From Cyclobacteriaceae bacterium (GTDB taxonomy: Bacteria; Bacteroidota; Bacteroidia; Cytophagales; Cyclobacteriaceae): a DNA stretch of 64,000 nucleotides. Made by a program: the position numbers and the translations under genes. Positions 34,794 to 44,661 of the stretch are shown in pieces. A model generated the notes under the pieces. It saw only the letters and a list, made by a program, of their open reading frames with translations, had not been told where the DNA came from and searched no databases. Numbering within the stretch: the stretch's first letter is position 1; each line of letters opens with the position of its first letter. The stretch covers positions 1 through 64,000 of the forward strand of contig JAHEGY010000003.1 of the NCBI GenBank assembly GCA_024644875.1. Direction: 5' to 3'.

Positions 34794-35555
34794 CTATTCC
34801 AATTCAAATATGAAATCAATTGCGTATTGATCAAAGGAAACCTGAATAAATCCATCCCCGTTCTCATCGACGTCACTGGTAGGGATTATTACAGGATTAA
34901 ATGTAATCGATTCCATAATTTCAAAATCAGTTTCCTGGGCGTTCTCCAGATCCTCACCGTCAAAATCAATAAAAGTTAATTCCCAATCTTCATTTGTCAG
35001 AACATATGGATCTCCTCCGGGATTCAGCTCAAAGGGAATGGGTAATTCAAATGGTGCCAGGTCAACCAGTATGGGAGTAATAAGGATCCGGCCGGGATCA
35101 CTTGTGGGTCCCATAGCAAGTATGAAATCCGGATATTTAGTTGAATCAGGCTGACCGGTTGGATCATCCCAGTCCTCTCCATTTCTGTTAACAAATTTAA
35201 GACCACTGATTTGAAGTGCTTTCATTACACGCTCGTAAACATCGATATCCATAGATAAAGAATCACTTTGATCATCATCGGTATAGGCAACCAAAGTCAC
35301 GGTATATTGTCCGGCTTCATCGTATTGTATAGATGGATTGATCTCAGTAGAGGTACGGCCATCTCCAAAATCCCATTTATAGCTTGATGCATTGGTGGTC
35401 ATGTTTTCAAATACAACATTTTTACCTACTTCAAGTATTTCCGGATCAGTGCTGAAATTAATTTCCGGAAGAGGTAATAATGGATCTTCTTCATTACAAC
35501 TTATTATCACCGTAAGAAGGACAAAAAATCCCAATAAATTGTAAAATCTTTTCAT
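34794..35555 (-). CDS. PKD-domain lipoprotein
   Basis: This 253-residue lipoprotein has its leader ending VIISC (Cys20), followed by the acidic NEEDP. A PKD domain at about 30-108 is recognised by SSYKWDFGDGRTS and the closing GQYTVTLVAY. The second half (110-253) is beta-rich, contains NRNGEDWDDPTG, and is not recognised. PKD domains are extracellular binding or spacing modules. The gene is convergent with the SusCD/metallopeptidase operon and may be a surface accessory of it, but there is no direct link. The 235 bases upstream (35556-35790) are AT-rich without further features. Confidence 0.8.
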   Translation of the reverse strand: MKRFYNLLGFFVLLTVIISCNEEDPLLPLPEINFSTDPEILEVGKNVVFENMTTNASSYKWDFGDGRTSTEINPSIQYDEAGQYTVTLVAYTDDDQSDSLSMDIDVYERVMKALQISGLKFVNRNGEDWDDPTGQPDSTKYPDFILAMGPTSDPGRILITPILVDLAPFELPIPFELNPGGDPYVLTNEDWELTFIDFDGEDLENAQETDFEIMESITFNPVIIPTSDVDENGDGFIQVSFDQYAIDFIFELE

Positions 35556-35790
35556 ATGCCTTTAATTTATGTTGAATTATTATGTTGAATTACTACTATC
35601 TTTCATTAATGCTTTACGATCAGTTTATTTTGTATTTGACAGAATATGAATATACCGATTTTTTATTTTAAAGCACTAAATTTCAAATTTATACTTTTGA
35701 AAATGTATATAACATTTACAATAATACTACTTTAGAGTTGATTAGAGGCAATTTGATTGTATAAACTCTTATTTATCCCTGAAGCTATCC

Positions 35791-38163
35791 TTACTCAGCA
35801 GGTTGAATTTTCCACACTTCAACACCGCTGCCAGGCATTTCTTTAGTGCCAATTTCTAAAACCAGCTTTTGTGGTAATTTGTTTTGGATCCTATCCTGAA
35901 GAATTTCATGTAATACAAATTCTGAATCCTGGTTAACGTTTAATTTAATATCAATGCTTTTTTTTGTGCGTCCCTGGTTTAAAACATAAAGCAAATATCC
36001 TTTCCGATTCGTGTGCAGTTTAACAACAATTGAATCCTGTTTACCATCATGTGATGTAGTAAATGGCCTTTCAATATTTGCCCAGTCGAGTAGGCCTAAT
36101 AAGAACGCATCATTATCCTCCTGAGAGGCAGCGTCAATATTGGCTGTCCCCTGGTAGCTGCTTGGAATCCGGTTAGCAAGAAATGATCCGATCAATATAG
36201 TTTGGCCTTCACCAAAATGCGATCCTGTTATAGCCGGTGTATTGTCATCAAATCTTGCCAGAACCTCAACCTCACTGCCAGTTATAACTTTTAGCGATTC
36301 CAGGAAGTATTCCCCGGTAAGGTAGGGCCGTGCCAAATGATTGAATGCGGGATGAGAAGTTTCCGAAATATTCATTCTCACTTTATTTTTAACTTCTACC
36401 TTGGTCTCTTTTACTCCAAAAACTTCGCTCAATCCCATCCCGGGTATTATATCGGTAGCATATCCTTTTTCATCATTCCAGGCAAACCTCGCCTCAGCAA
36501 GAAGGAATCCTCCATTCTTAACAAATGTTTTAAGGTTTGTTGCTGCTGTTTGAGTAAACATCAAAGGGTATGGTACAATTATCAGTTTGTATTGTTCAAG
36601 TTTCCCGGATTCCAGATCCCGTCTGTGAATAAAGTCCACAGGAATATTGTTGTCGGAGAAAACCCTGTAATACCCTATCAATGATTTGGAGTGCCCAGGT
36701 TGCCCTTCGATACGACCAGATCCACGACTTCCTCCAACCATTTGGGATAATGGATTGTACACTAGTGCTATTTCAGCTTCCACAGGTTTTGAATCCAGGA
36801 ACAGGTATTGGTTATCATTTACAAACTTCGCTGTTCTTCCAATTGATTTAGCCCTTTCTGTTAAAGATCCATCCAGTTGAATTAAACCATAACCTCCTGA
36901 TTCATACCCGGAACTCATTGGATAATAAGCGTATATGTTTACTGCTCTTGCACCAGTGGCAAGGGATGTCCAGAACCAGATGTTGTGATCCTGGGGTGTA
37001 ACCTCATCTCCTATTCTCAAACCAACCGTTCCGAATCCAGCCTGAAATTCACCAACATAGTATCCGCCATTATTTTTATTAGCGCTGTAGGAGAAATCAG
37101 CTGCGATCATAAAGTTTGACCTTATCCACTCCCCGGGCCGGTTATGTTTAGGGTATTGTGATATCCCATAATGATCAACCTGCTCAGCCATTAAAAAATC
37201 GTCTTCGGCTCCGGAACCTTGTGGTGAACTGAATATTGAAGGAGGCGATGCATGAGAAGTGATAATCCCTTTCTTATCTGCCAAACGCACTGCCTCATAC
37301 CTCATCCGAAGGTCTTCAGCCATTTTCTGATAAATGAAATTTTTCCAATCAATATAGTCTGTATAACTAAGTATGGTGTTGAATCTGGGAGGTGAGACTT
37401 CCTCCCAGGATTCAAATGTTCTATACCATGCAGTGTTCAGATCCTGAAGTGATGGATATTTTTCTTTCAACCATTCACGGAATCTTGATTGAGTATGTGG
37501 ACAAAAGCAATATTGGGCATTCGGAATCCAGCCTGGTCTGCCCCACTGTACAAGATGAGGCTCACTCCAGAGATCCCAACCATATAAATTGGAATATTGG
37601 GATGCCACTTTTGCCATTTCTGTGTAGAAATTTGAAAAAGCAAGGCGCACACCCGGGTGATCTATACAATATCCCGGTGCTGATTGCGGGATAATCCTGT
37701 CACCGCTGTGGGCTTCTAAAAGTCCGTCGGGGAATTTTTTCCCAACCCAATCCGGAGCAGATTCTCCATAAACCTGAATAAATATCTTCAGCCCGATTTC
37801 TTCAGCCAGTTCAGAAAGTAATTCTAAATTCCTGAAGTCGAACTGACCTTCCTTCGGCTCGGAATGCGTCCATTCCACCCATGTCCTTACCGTATTAAAG
37901 CCAAGAGCCTTGATCTGCCTCAGGTCGTTACGCCATTCCTCTTTAGATTCAGGCGTAATCTTAGAAAGCATAGGAGCCCTTGCTTTCCCACCACTGTACC
38001 AAACCGAAACGGGAAAAAAATCTGCCGATTCAGAAGTTGTTATTAAATCATTTCCCGGGGCCGGGTTGTTTTTGATTTCAGATCCATTTTTTTGATTACA
38101 GCCAAAGAATATGGCTAAAATTATTGTAAAAATTATTATGCCGTCTTTATTGCGAGTCATCAT
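35791..38163 (-). CDS. GH42-type beta-galactosidase-like lipoprotein
   Basis: This 790-residue protein has a lipoprotein leader (lipobox FFGC, Cys22). The catalytic (beta/alpha)8 barrel at about 50-420 includes GFNTVRTWVEWTHSEPKEG (88-106), acid/base Glu201 in WDLWSEPH, and nucleophile Glu372 in YYVGEFQAG. The trimerisation-like domain (about 455-690, with LIIVPYPLMF) and a C-terminal beta-sandwich follow, which is the normal GH42 order. GH42 enzymes remove terminal beta-galactose, or in some branches alpha-arabinose; a secreted lipoprotein form is less usual than the cytoplasmic enzyme. It is divergent from the cytochrome/DUF1501 module and may supply sugar to whatever that module oxidises or cleaves; that is speculation. 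It starts MMTR, so the second ATG is equally possible. Confidence 0.88.
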   Translation of the reverse strand: MMTRNKDGIIIFTIILAIFFGCNQKNGSEIKNNPAPGNDLITTSESADFFPVSVWYSGGKARAPMLSKITPESKEEWRNDLRQIKALGFNTVRTWVEWTHSEPKEGQFDFRNLELLSELAEEIGLKIFIQVYGESAPDWVGKKFPDGLLEAHSGDRIIPQSAPGYCIDHPGVRLAFSNFYTEMAKVASQYSNLYGWDLWSEPHLVQWGRPGWIPNAQYCFCPHTQSRFREWLKEKYPSLQDLNTAWYRTFESWEEVSPPRFNTILSYTDYIDWKNFIYQKMAEDLRMRYEAVRLADKKGIITSHASPPSIFSSPQGSGAEDDFLMAEQVDHYGISQYPKHNRPGEWIRSNFMIAADFSYSANKNNGGYYVGEFQAGFGTVGLRIGDEVTPQDHNIWFWTSLATGARAVNIYAYYPMSSGYESGGYGLIQLDGSLTERAKSIGRTAKFVNDNQYLFLDSKPVEAEIALVYNPLSQMVGGSRGSGRIEGQPGHSKSLIGYYRVFSDNNIPVDFIHRRDLESGKLEQYKLIIVPYPLMFTQTAATNLKTFVKNGGFLLAEARFAWNDEKGYATDIIPGMGLSEVFGVKETKVEVKNKVRMNISETSHPAFNHLARPYLTGEYFLESLKVITGSEVEVLARFDDNTPAITGSHFGEGQTILIGSFLANRIPSSYQGTANIDAASQEDNDAFLLGLLDWANIERPFTTSHDGKQDSIVVKLHTNRKGYLLYVLNQGRTKKSIDIKLNVNQDSEFVLHEILQDRIQNKLPQKLVLEIGTKEMPGSGVEVWKIQPAE

Positions 38164-38490
38164 TAAATATTTAAAGTTTTAGACATTTCATTTATATGTT
38201 TTACATTGTTTTTTGTAGCTATTTTGGTTTTCTATATAAATAAAGTCCTTTGGTTTGAAAAAATCTGTATTAGATTTTATAATATTTTCATCTACTGAAT
38301 AAATTACGAAAAAAAAGAAAGGATTGAAATGTCATTCATGATTTCTCACCATACCTATGATCAATAAATAGTTCAATGCGTTCAGATATTCCGGGATTGC
38401 TTTCAATTTATTTAACTTGTCATTAAAATTTTTCCTCTTGCATTAGTCCGGTAACAATCATATTTTTACAATCTGCGCGAAATGTAAAAT
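38164..38490. other. Divergent intergenic region between GH42 and the cytochrome module
   Basis: These 327 AT-rich bases contain no credible gene. The promoters of both flanking transcription units should lie here; one candidate for the plus strand is listed separately. No operator-like repeat was seen. Confidence 0.6.
38437..38469 (+). promoter_or_regulatory. Candidate promoter of the cytochrome/DUF1501 operon
   Basis: CTTG at 38437-38440 and TATTTTTAC at 38461-38469 are separated by 20 bases. This resembles the Bacteroidota -33 (TTTG) / -7 (TAnnTTTG) pair, each with one deviation. The start codon follows at 38491. Confidence 0.35.
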
Positions 38491-40836
38491 ATGAATCAAA
38501 AACAATATATACTACTTATTGGTCTCTTAGGGATTCTTTTTTTGGGTCTGTGGTTTAAGGCAAAAAATAATGAAAATGCCACCGTTAAAGGAAATCAAAT
38601 AGAGAAATTGCCGCCAGAGATAAGTTTTAATTTTCATGTTAAACCCATCTTATCGGATAAGTGTTTTGCTTGTCATGGACCGGATGGAAATAAAAGAAAG
38701 GCCGGATTAAGGTTGGATGTTGAACAGGATGCCAAAGCCGAACTAACAGAGAATCCGGGTAAATATGCCATTATGCCCGGATCCGTAGAAAACAGTGAAC
38801 TAATCCACCGTATAGTTTCTGAAGACCCGTCAATCATGATGCCTCCCCCTGATTCACATTTGAAATTAACCTCAGATGAGAAAGAAATATTAAGGAAATG
38901 GATAGATCAGGGTGCAAAATATGAAAGACATTGGGCTTTTATAACACCTGTCCTTTCATCCATGCCAGAGATCAGTTCAAGGGACTGGCCTTTGAATGAG
39001 ATAGATTATTTCGTTTTGAATAAGATGGAAGAGATTGGCCTCAATCCATCGAATGAAGCTTCACCGGAAAAACTGTTGAGACGATTAAGCCTTGACCTTA
39101 CGGGACTACCTCCCACAATTTCAGAAGTTAAAAAATTCACTACCAGCGAAACGCTAAATTATGATGAGATAGTAGATTATTACCTTTCCAAGCCGGCATA
39201 TGGTGAAAAAATGGCTAGAGATTGGATGGATGTTTCCCGGTATGCGGATTCTCATGGCTATCAGGATGACAGTTACAGGACGATGTGGCCTTGGCGGGAT
39301 TGGGTTATACACGCTTTCAACGAGAACATGCCATTTGACCAATTCCTCACCTGGCAGCTTGCGGGAGATCTGCTACCGGATACAGACAAAGAAAAGATCC
39401 TGGCCACAGGATTTAACAGAAATCATCCCATTACCCAGGAAGGGGGCGTTATTGATGAAGAGTACCGGTCAACCTATGTCAGCGACCGTACCAATACGCT
39501 TGGCAAAGGTATTCTGGGGCTAACCTTTGAATGTGCCAAATGTCATGATCATAAATATGATCCTTTCTCTCAGAAAGATTACTTTCAGGTATATGCTTTT
39601 TTTAATAACGTAAATGAAAAAGGCCTTCAGATGGATGCAGTCCAGGCAAAAAACAGAAAATACTATGCCGATGCGCCGTTTATATCTATTGAAGATGAAG
39701 ATCTTGATGGTATTTTGTCGTTTATAAAAAAGACTGATACAACCGACTTGAAGGTCATGGTAATGAATGATTCTGCCAGGAGAAAAGCCTTTGTGCTGGC
39801 AAGGGGTAATTACGATGCCCCAGCAGAGGAAGTAACCGCCTCCACCCCGGAAGCAATACTTGAATTTCCTGAAGAATATCCCAGAAATCGCCTGGGACTG
39901 GCTAAATGGTTAACAGATCCAAATAATCCTTTGACCGCCCGTGTCTATGTCAACAGATTATGGGCTTCATTATTCGGCCTTGGAATAGTAGAGACTATCG
40001 AGGATTTTGGAAGCCAGGGTGCTTTGCCATCACACCCGGAATTGCTGAACTGGCTTTCTGTTGAATTTATGGAAAGCGGATGGGATATTAAACACATCCT
40101 TAAAATTATGGTCAGTAGCGCCACCTACAGACAATCTTCTTCAAGCAACCCTGCACTGAAAGAAATTGACCCGGAAAATATTTATCTGGCAAGAGGGCCA
40201 AGATTCCGCTTAAATGCTGAAGAGATCCGTGATTATGTGTTAAGTACCAGCGGATTATTAAATGAGCAAGTTGGCGGACCGAGCGTAAAACCATATCAGC
40301 CACCAGGCTTATGGGAAGAGACAAATGCTGGTGGAAACAGGGGTATTCTGACCACTTATGTGGAAGATTCCGGCGACAAACTGTATAGAAGGTCTCTATA
40401 TACTTTCTGGAAGAGGACGCTGCCCCCTCCTTCCATGGCGATATTTGATGCACCAAACAGGGATTTATGTGAAGTCAGGCGCCAGAAGACAAATACCCCC
40501 CTTCAAGCCCTGGCCTTGCAGAATGATGTACAGGTTCTGGAATGCGCAAAAGTGCTGTCATCACAAATATCAGAAGAGGACTTGCCGGATGAAGAGGCGG
40601 TCAGATCTCTTTTTCAGCATGTTTTATTAAGGCAACCATCTGATGAGGAAATGGATTTACTGGTTGGTTATCATCAGGAATGTGTTGATAAATTTGATAG
40701 CAATAAAGAGGATGCAATAAAATTACTCGAAGTAGGCAATGCCGAACCCGGGGAAGAAAAGCAAACTGAGACGGCTGCCTTAATGATGGTCGCTCAGGTG
40801 CTGTATAATCTGGATGAAACCATAACCAAGGAATAA
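38491..40836 (+). CDS. PSCyt1-DUF1549-DUF1553 (PSD1) cytochrome c-like protein
   Basis: This 781-residue exported or membrane-anchored protein (one N-terminal helix, about 6-22) is of the planctomycete-type cytochrome family. It has a c-type heme motif CFACH at 58-62, followed by the Met-containing IMMPPP. The DUF1549 domain is at about 165-370 ([18 protein letters not shown]), with a second CxxCH ([11 protein letters not shown], near 348). The DUF1553 domain is at about 465-720 ([38 protein letters not shown]). Such proteins are abundant in Planctomycetes and Verrucomicrobia, always next to DUF1501 proteins as here, and are suspected to act in polysaccharide or sulfated glycan breakdown, but no reaction is proven. 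It is the first gene of a tightly packed three-gene operon. Confidence 0.93.
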   Translation: MNQKQYILLIGLLGILFLGLWFKAKNNENATVKGNQIEKLPPEISFNFHVKPILSDKCFACHGPDGNKRKAGLRLDVEQDAKAELTENPGKYAIMPGSVENSELIHRIVSEDPSIMMPPPDSHLKLTSDEKEILRKWIDQGAKYERHWAFITPVLSSMPEISSRDWPLNEIDYFVLNKMEEIGLNPSNEASPEKLLRRLSLDLTGLPPTISEVKKFTTSETLNYDEIVDYYLSKPAYGEKMARDWMDVSRYADSHGYQDDSYRTMWPWRDWVIHAFNENMPFDQFLTWQLAGDLLPDTDKEKILATGFNRNHPITQEGGVIDEEYRSTYVSDRTNTLGKGILGLTFECAKCHDHKYDPFSQKDYFQVYAFFNNVNEKGLQMDAVQAKNRKYYADAPFISIEDEDLDGILSFIKKTDTTDLKVMVMNDSARRKAFVLARGNYDAPAEEVTASTPEAILEFPEEYPRNRLGLAKWLTDPNNPLTARVYVNRLWASLFGLGIVETIEDFGSQGALPSHPELLNWLSVEFMESGWDIKHILKIMVSSATYRQSSSSNPALKEIDPENIYLARGPRFRLNAEEIRDYVLSTSGLLNEQVGGPSVKPYQPPGLWEETNAGGNRGILTTYVEDSGDKLYRRSLYTFWKRTLPPPSMAIFDAPNRDLCEVRRQKTNTPLQALALQNDVQVLECAKVLSSQISEEDLPDEEAVRSLFQHVLLRQPSDEEMDLLVGYHQECVDKFDSNKEDAIKLLEVGNAEPGEEKQTETAALMMVAQVLYNLDETITKE

Positions 40837-40837
40837 T

Positions 40838-42304
40838 ATGGGAGAAGATAAGCATATAAATAAGGATGATTTTAAGGTTAACCGTCGACATTTCTTTTCC
40901 AAATTAAGTGCCGGGATAGGCACGCTTGCTTTGGGTTCATTAATGATCCCAGATCTATTTAAAAAAGGCAGTGGAGGTCTTTCCCAAAGTGGCTATACCC
41001 TTGGTTTACCGCATTTCGCACCCAAAGCTAAAAGGATTATTTATCTTTTTCAGGCAGGGGCCCCATCTCAACTGGAATCTTTGGATTATAAGCCTCTGCT
41101 CACGGAAAGAATGGGTGAGGATCTTCCGGAATCCATACGGGGGGGGCAAAGGTTGACCGGGATGACCTCTAACCAGGAGAGATTTCCACTGGTTGGTTCT
41201 TATACCGGCTTTAAACAATACGGCCAGAATGGGACATGGGTCAGTGATTATTTTCCACATATCGGTAAAATCGTGGATGAGATATGTATTGTTAAAAGTA
41301 TGCATACAGAGGCCATAAATCACGATCCTGCGATTACTTTTTTGCAGACCGGCAATCAGATCTCAGGACGGCCAAGTATGGGTTCATGGTTCAGCTATGG
41401 ACTGGGAAGTGAAAATCAGAACTTACCTTCATTTGTCGTTTTGACTTCAAGGGGGAAGGGTAATAGTCAGGGATTATATTCTAAACTCTGGTCAAGTGGG
41501 TTCCTGGATTCCCGACACCAGGGTGTTCTATTGAGATCAGGGAAAGATCCTGTATTATATCTTAATGATCCGGAAGGAGTAACACGTGAGGACAAGAGGG
41601 AGATGCTCGATAATATATCCGATCTGAATAATCAGCATTATAATGAGGTTCTGGATGATGAAATTCAATCCAGGATAGCACAATATGAGATGGCTTACAG
41701 GATGCAGATGTCTGTACCAGAGGTAATGGACTTAAAGCAGGAGCCTGAATCAATTATAAAACTATATGGTGCGGAGGCTTTGATTCCAGGCACCTATGCG
41801 GCCAATGCCTTGTTGGCAAGAAGACTGGCAGAAAATGGCGTAAGATTCATTCAACTTTACCATCAGGGCTGGGATCAACATGGTAATTTACCAAAAGAAA
41901 TGTCGGGCCAGGCCATGGATGTCGATCAGGCTTCAGCAGCACTAGTGCTTGACCTGAAACAGAGGGGCATGCTGGAAGATACGCTTGTGATCTGGGGAGG
42001 AGAGTTTGGAAGGACAAATTATTGCCAGGGTCGTTTCAGCCCTGAGAACTATGGTCGTGATCACCATCCACGTAGTTTCAGCATATGGATGGCTGGAGGA
42101 GGAGTAAAACAAGGTCTGTCTTATGGGGAAACCGATGAGTTCGGGTATAATATAATAAAGGATCCTGTCCATATTAATGACTTTCATGCTACATTATTAC
42201 ATTTGTTCGGCATAGACCATGAACAGCTTACATTCAAATACCAGGGAAGGAGATTCAGGTTGACGGATGTGGCTGGGAATGTTGTAAACGACTTACTGGC
42301 ATAA
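40838..42304 (+). CDS. DUF1501 protein with Tat-like signal
   Basis: This is a 488-residue exported protein of the DUF1501 family, which belongs to the alkaline phosphatase/sulfatase-like fold. The N-terminus has a twin-arginine-like motif NRRHFFSKLSAG (Arg16-Arg17), so folded export with a bound cofactor is likely. Family segments include IYLFQAGAPSQLESLDYKP (about 67-85), IWGGEFGRTNYCQG, and a His-rich metal-site-like stretch, GRDHHPRSFSIWMAGG. The start lies one base after the stop of the PSD1 gene. The two form a conserved pair in many phyla; their joint function is unknown. Confidence 0.93.
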   Translation: MGEDKHINKDDFKVNRRHFFSKLSAGIGTLALGSLMIPDLFKKGSGGLSQSGYTLGLPHFAPKAKRIIYLFQAGAPSQLESLDYKPLLTERMGEDLPESIRGGQRLTGMTSNQERFPLVGSYTGFKQYGQNGTWVSDYFPHIGKIVDEICIVKSMHTEAINHDPAITFLQTGNQISGRPSMGSWFSYGLGSENQNLPSFVVLTSRGKGNSQGLYSKLWSSGFLDSRHQGVLLRSGKDPVLYLNDPEGVTREDKREMLDNISDLNNQHYNEVLDDEIQSRIAQYEMAYRMQMSVPEVMDLKQEPESIIKLYGAEALIPGTYAANALLARRLAENGVRFIQLYHQGWDQHGNLPKEMSGQAMDVDQASAALVLDLKQRGMLEDTLVIWGGEFGRTNYCQGRFSPENYGRDHHPRSFSIWMAGGGVKQGLSYGETDEFGYNIIKDPVHINDFHATLLHLFGIDHEQLTFKYQGRRFRLTDVAGNVVNDLLA

Positions 42305-42307
42305 AAC

Positions 42308-44425
42308 ATGATATTTTTAAAGAGGATCTTAGATTACGCCATTTTTGCATGCGTTATTTTATTGACTTTTTTCCTTGTTTTCGAACAGTACCTGGAGATG
42401 CCCGCATTTGTGGGCTGGCTTGGCAGGTGGCATCCTCTGGTTTTACATTTTCCGATTGTTTTAATTCTGGTAACCGTTCTTCAGTACTGGAGAAAAGATA
42501 ATTATTTCGACTGGTATCTTAATCTGACAACTTTATTAACACTTATTACAGCGATTACCGGGTTTATACTTAGCCTGGAGGGATCTGCAAAGGGCAATCT
42601 CATATTAACACACCAGTGGCTGGGAGTTTCTGTAGCATACCTGATGGCAATATGGTATTGGATATACATGAATGATCGGGAAAAGTATTTACCACCAATA
42701 TTGATACAGGGTATTCTGGTCGTAATGATTGTAGTTACTGGTCATTATGGTGGAATGGTAACTCATGGAAATGATTTTTTATCCTTTTCGGGTAAGGACG
42801 AGGCGGGAATAACGACAATGCCAGATGATCCAATTGTATTTACTCATATAATTCAACCCATATTGAATGATAAATGCGTAAAGTGCCATAATGCCAATAA
42901 GGCGAAGGGAGAACTTATCCTGTCAGATATGGAATCCATTGTTGCCGCGGGGAAATCAGGAGCCATTATTGACCATAATGATTTTGGAAAGAGTAAGTTG
43001 TTGGCCAGTATTTCACTGCCATTGGAAGATGAAGATCATATGCCTCCATCAGAGGAGGAGCAACTTACCAATGATGAAATAGCATTAATATTCTCATGGG
43101 TTTCGCATGGAGCAACCGGGGACCTTAAATTCAGTGATCTGGATATCTCTGATCCCGGGCATGCTATTATTGATAAGCTTATTGCTGATAGTAAAACCTA
43201 TCGCTGGTCAGGTCTTCCGGATATTTCTGATGATGAAATAAGTAAGTTATCATCAAATTATATCCGGATACTTCGATTTTATAATAGATCCGATGCCCTT
43301 CAGGTCATCGTTTATCCTCACAAAAACTATGAATCCTCAGGAATATCGGAGTTAAGATCAATTGCTGATAACATTATTGAATTGAGTTTTAGTGGTATTC
43401 CTGTCCAGAATGATGAACTTGACTTTATTGGTTTATGTCAAAACCTTGAAAAATTGAATCTAAGCAACACAGGTATCGATGATGAGGGGATGAGTAAGAT
43501 TAAAAACCTGGAAAAACTCACTGAATTGAAAATCTATAATTCAAATATTACGGACATGGTGCTGGATCAGGTTGAAGAATATCCCCAATTTTCCAGACTC
43601 TATGCGTATAATTCAGGCATCACTGAGGAGGGAATTAACAGACTGGCTAAAGCAAAACCAGGACTGTCCATCATCAAGAGCGCTGAGGCAGCAGAGGATT
43701 TTAAATCGGTATTACCTCCCCCAACTGCTGATCCGCGCGTATATTTTTTCTCTGAGAAAGCCCGGGTAAAATTAAATCATCCTTTACAGGATATCGATAT
43801 ATTCTATACAACAGATGGTTCGATACCGGACGAGACCTCCGATAAAGCGGTGGATAGCCTTGAGATTATCGAAAGTTTAAAACTGAAGTTTTACGCGTCC
43901 AGGTCGGGGTGGGAACCAAGTCAAATAGATTCAATGAATATTTATAAGACCATTGGGCAACCAGATAGTTATGTCCTGAAAAATCCGCCAAACCCGAGAT
44001 TTACCGGGCGAGGTGAATCATTACTTTTCGATAAAGAAAAAGGCCCGGGAGATTTTAGCGACAGTACCTGGATGGCTTTTCGGGAGGAAAGTTTTATTCT
44101 GAATGCTGAATGGGACAGGGAGGTGACAATCAGCTCAGTGGTATTGAGTTCTATGGTACATACTGATCCATATTTATTTCCACCTGAATCAATTAGAATA
44201 AAGGGAGGGACGGAGAAATCAGATATGCATTTTTTGGCTGTTTTGGATCCGGAAAAGTTGGAAAAAAGGGAAGACAGACATTTAAGGTTTTTTGAGTGCA
44301 CATTCGATCCGGTTATGATCAGATATCTTGAGATAGAAGTTCAGCCACTCGAGCGCATTCCTATGTGGCATCCCGGGAAAGGCGAAAAGGGCTGGTTTTT
44401 TATTGACGAGGTGGTCATAGAGTAG
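42308..44425 (+). CDS. Membrane cytochrome c protein with DUF2231, leucine-rich repeats and chitobiase C-terminal-like domain
   Basis: This 705-residue protein has a modular layout. Four to five N-terminal helices (about 10-150) of the DUF2231 type carry GRWHPLVLHFPIVLIL. A cytochrome domain of the PSCyt1 type has CVKCH at 190-194 and axial Met245 in DHMPPS. About four leucine-rich repeats lie at about 370-455 (LEKLNLSNTGIDDEGMSKIK). A CHB_HEX_C-like beta-domain follows at about 490-555 (FYTTDGSIPDE), then a galactose-binding-like C-terminus. The arrangement anchors a heme and a binding region at the inner membrane, facing the periplasm. It starts three bases after DUF1501 and should receive electrons from, or act with, the two exported partners; that is inference. 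Confidence 0.87.
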   Translation: MIFLKRILDYAIFACVILLTFFLVFEQYLEMPAFVGWLGRWHPLVLHFPIVLILVTVLQYWRKDNYFDWYLNLTTLLTLITAITGFILSLEGSAKGNLILTHQWLGVSVAYLMAIWYWIYMNDREKYLPPILIQGILVVMIVVTGHYGGMVTHGNDFLSFSGKDEAGITTMPDDPIVFTHIIQPILNDKCVKCHNANKAKGELILSDMESIVAAGKSGAIIDHNDFGKSKLLASISLPLEDEDHMPPSEEEQLTNDEIALIFSWVSHGATGDLKFSDLDISDPGHAIIDKLIADSKTYRWSGLPDISDDEISKLSSNYIRILRFYNRSDALQVIVYPHKNYESSGISELRSIADNIIELSFSGIPVQNDELDFIGLCQNLEKLNLSNTGIDDEGMSKIKNLEKLTELKIYNSNITDMVLDQVEEYPQFSRLYAYNSGITEEGINRLAKAKPGLSIIKSAEAAEDFKSVLPPPTADPRVYFFSEKARVKLNHPLQDIDIFYTTDGSIPDETSDKAVDSLEIIESLKLKFYASRSGWEPSQIDSMNIYKTIGQPDSYVLKNPPNPRFTGRGESLLFDKEKGPGDFSDSTWMAFREESFILNAEWDREVTISSVVLSSMVHTDPYLFPPESIRIKGGTEKSDMHFLAVLDPEKLEKREDRHLRFFECTFDPVMIRYLEIEVQPLERIPMWHPGKGEKGWFFIDEVVIE

Positions 44426-44508
44426 GGCCGACCGTTAAGAAATGATCCTGAGGATCATTTTAGAGAGAAGCCAGCCTGCAGGTTTGGGATTCGATTCCAT
44501 CAAGAGAC

Positions 44509-44533
44509 AAAAAATCCCGCTATTAGCGGGATT
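44509..44533 (-). terminator. Duplicate terminator hairpin without a tRNA gene
   Basis: This is the first copy of the AATCCCGC/GCGGGATT stem (8 bp, 5-base loop) with a T run on the minus strand. It repeats the tRNA-Arg terminator 125 bases away. It could also act as a back-up terminator, and the hairpin alone may protect the 3' end of the plus-strand operon. Confidence 0.6.
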
Positions 44534-44633
44534 CAGTAGCCTCGCTAGAGGGCCGAATGAATAGAAAATATCCGGTGGATGTTTTCCATGAGGAGCCAGC
44601 TTGACGCGTTGGGGTTCGATTCCATCAAGAGAC

Positions 44634-44658
44634 AAAAAATCCCGCTATTAGCGGGATT
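44634..44658 (-). terminator. Rho-independent terminator of tRNA-Arg
   Basis: On the minus strand the 8-bp stem AATCCCGC/GCGGGATT (5-base loop) is followed by six T. It begins four bases after the tRNA 3' end. The plus strand lacks a T run, so it is directional. Confidence 0.85.
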
Positions 44659-44661
44659 CAG

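Noticed and set aside
34719-34979. An 86-codon plus frame at the DUF4302/PKD boundary
   Set aside because: It overlaps the ends of two convincing convergent genes in other frames and shows no domain.
44435-44635. A 66-codon minus-strand frame across the repeat units
   Set aside because: It covers a terminator, a palindrome and repeat borders; any open frame there follows from the repeat rather than a gene.
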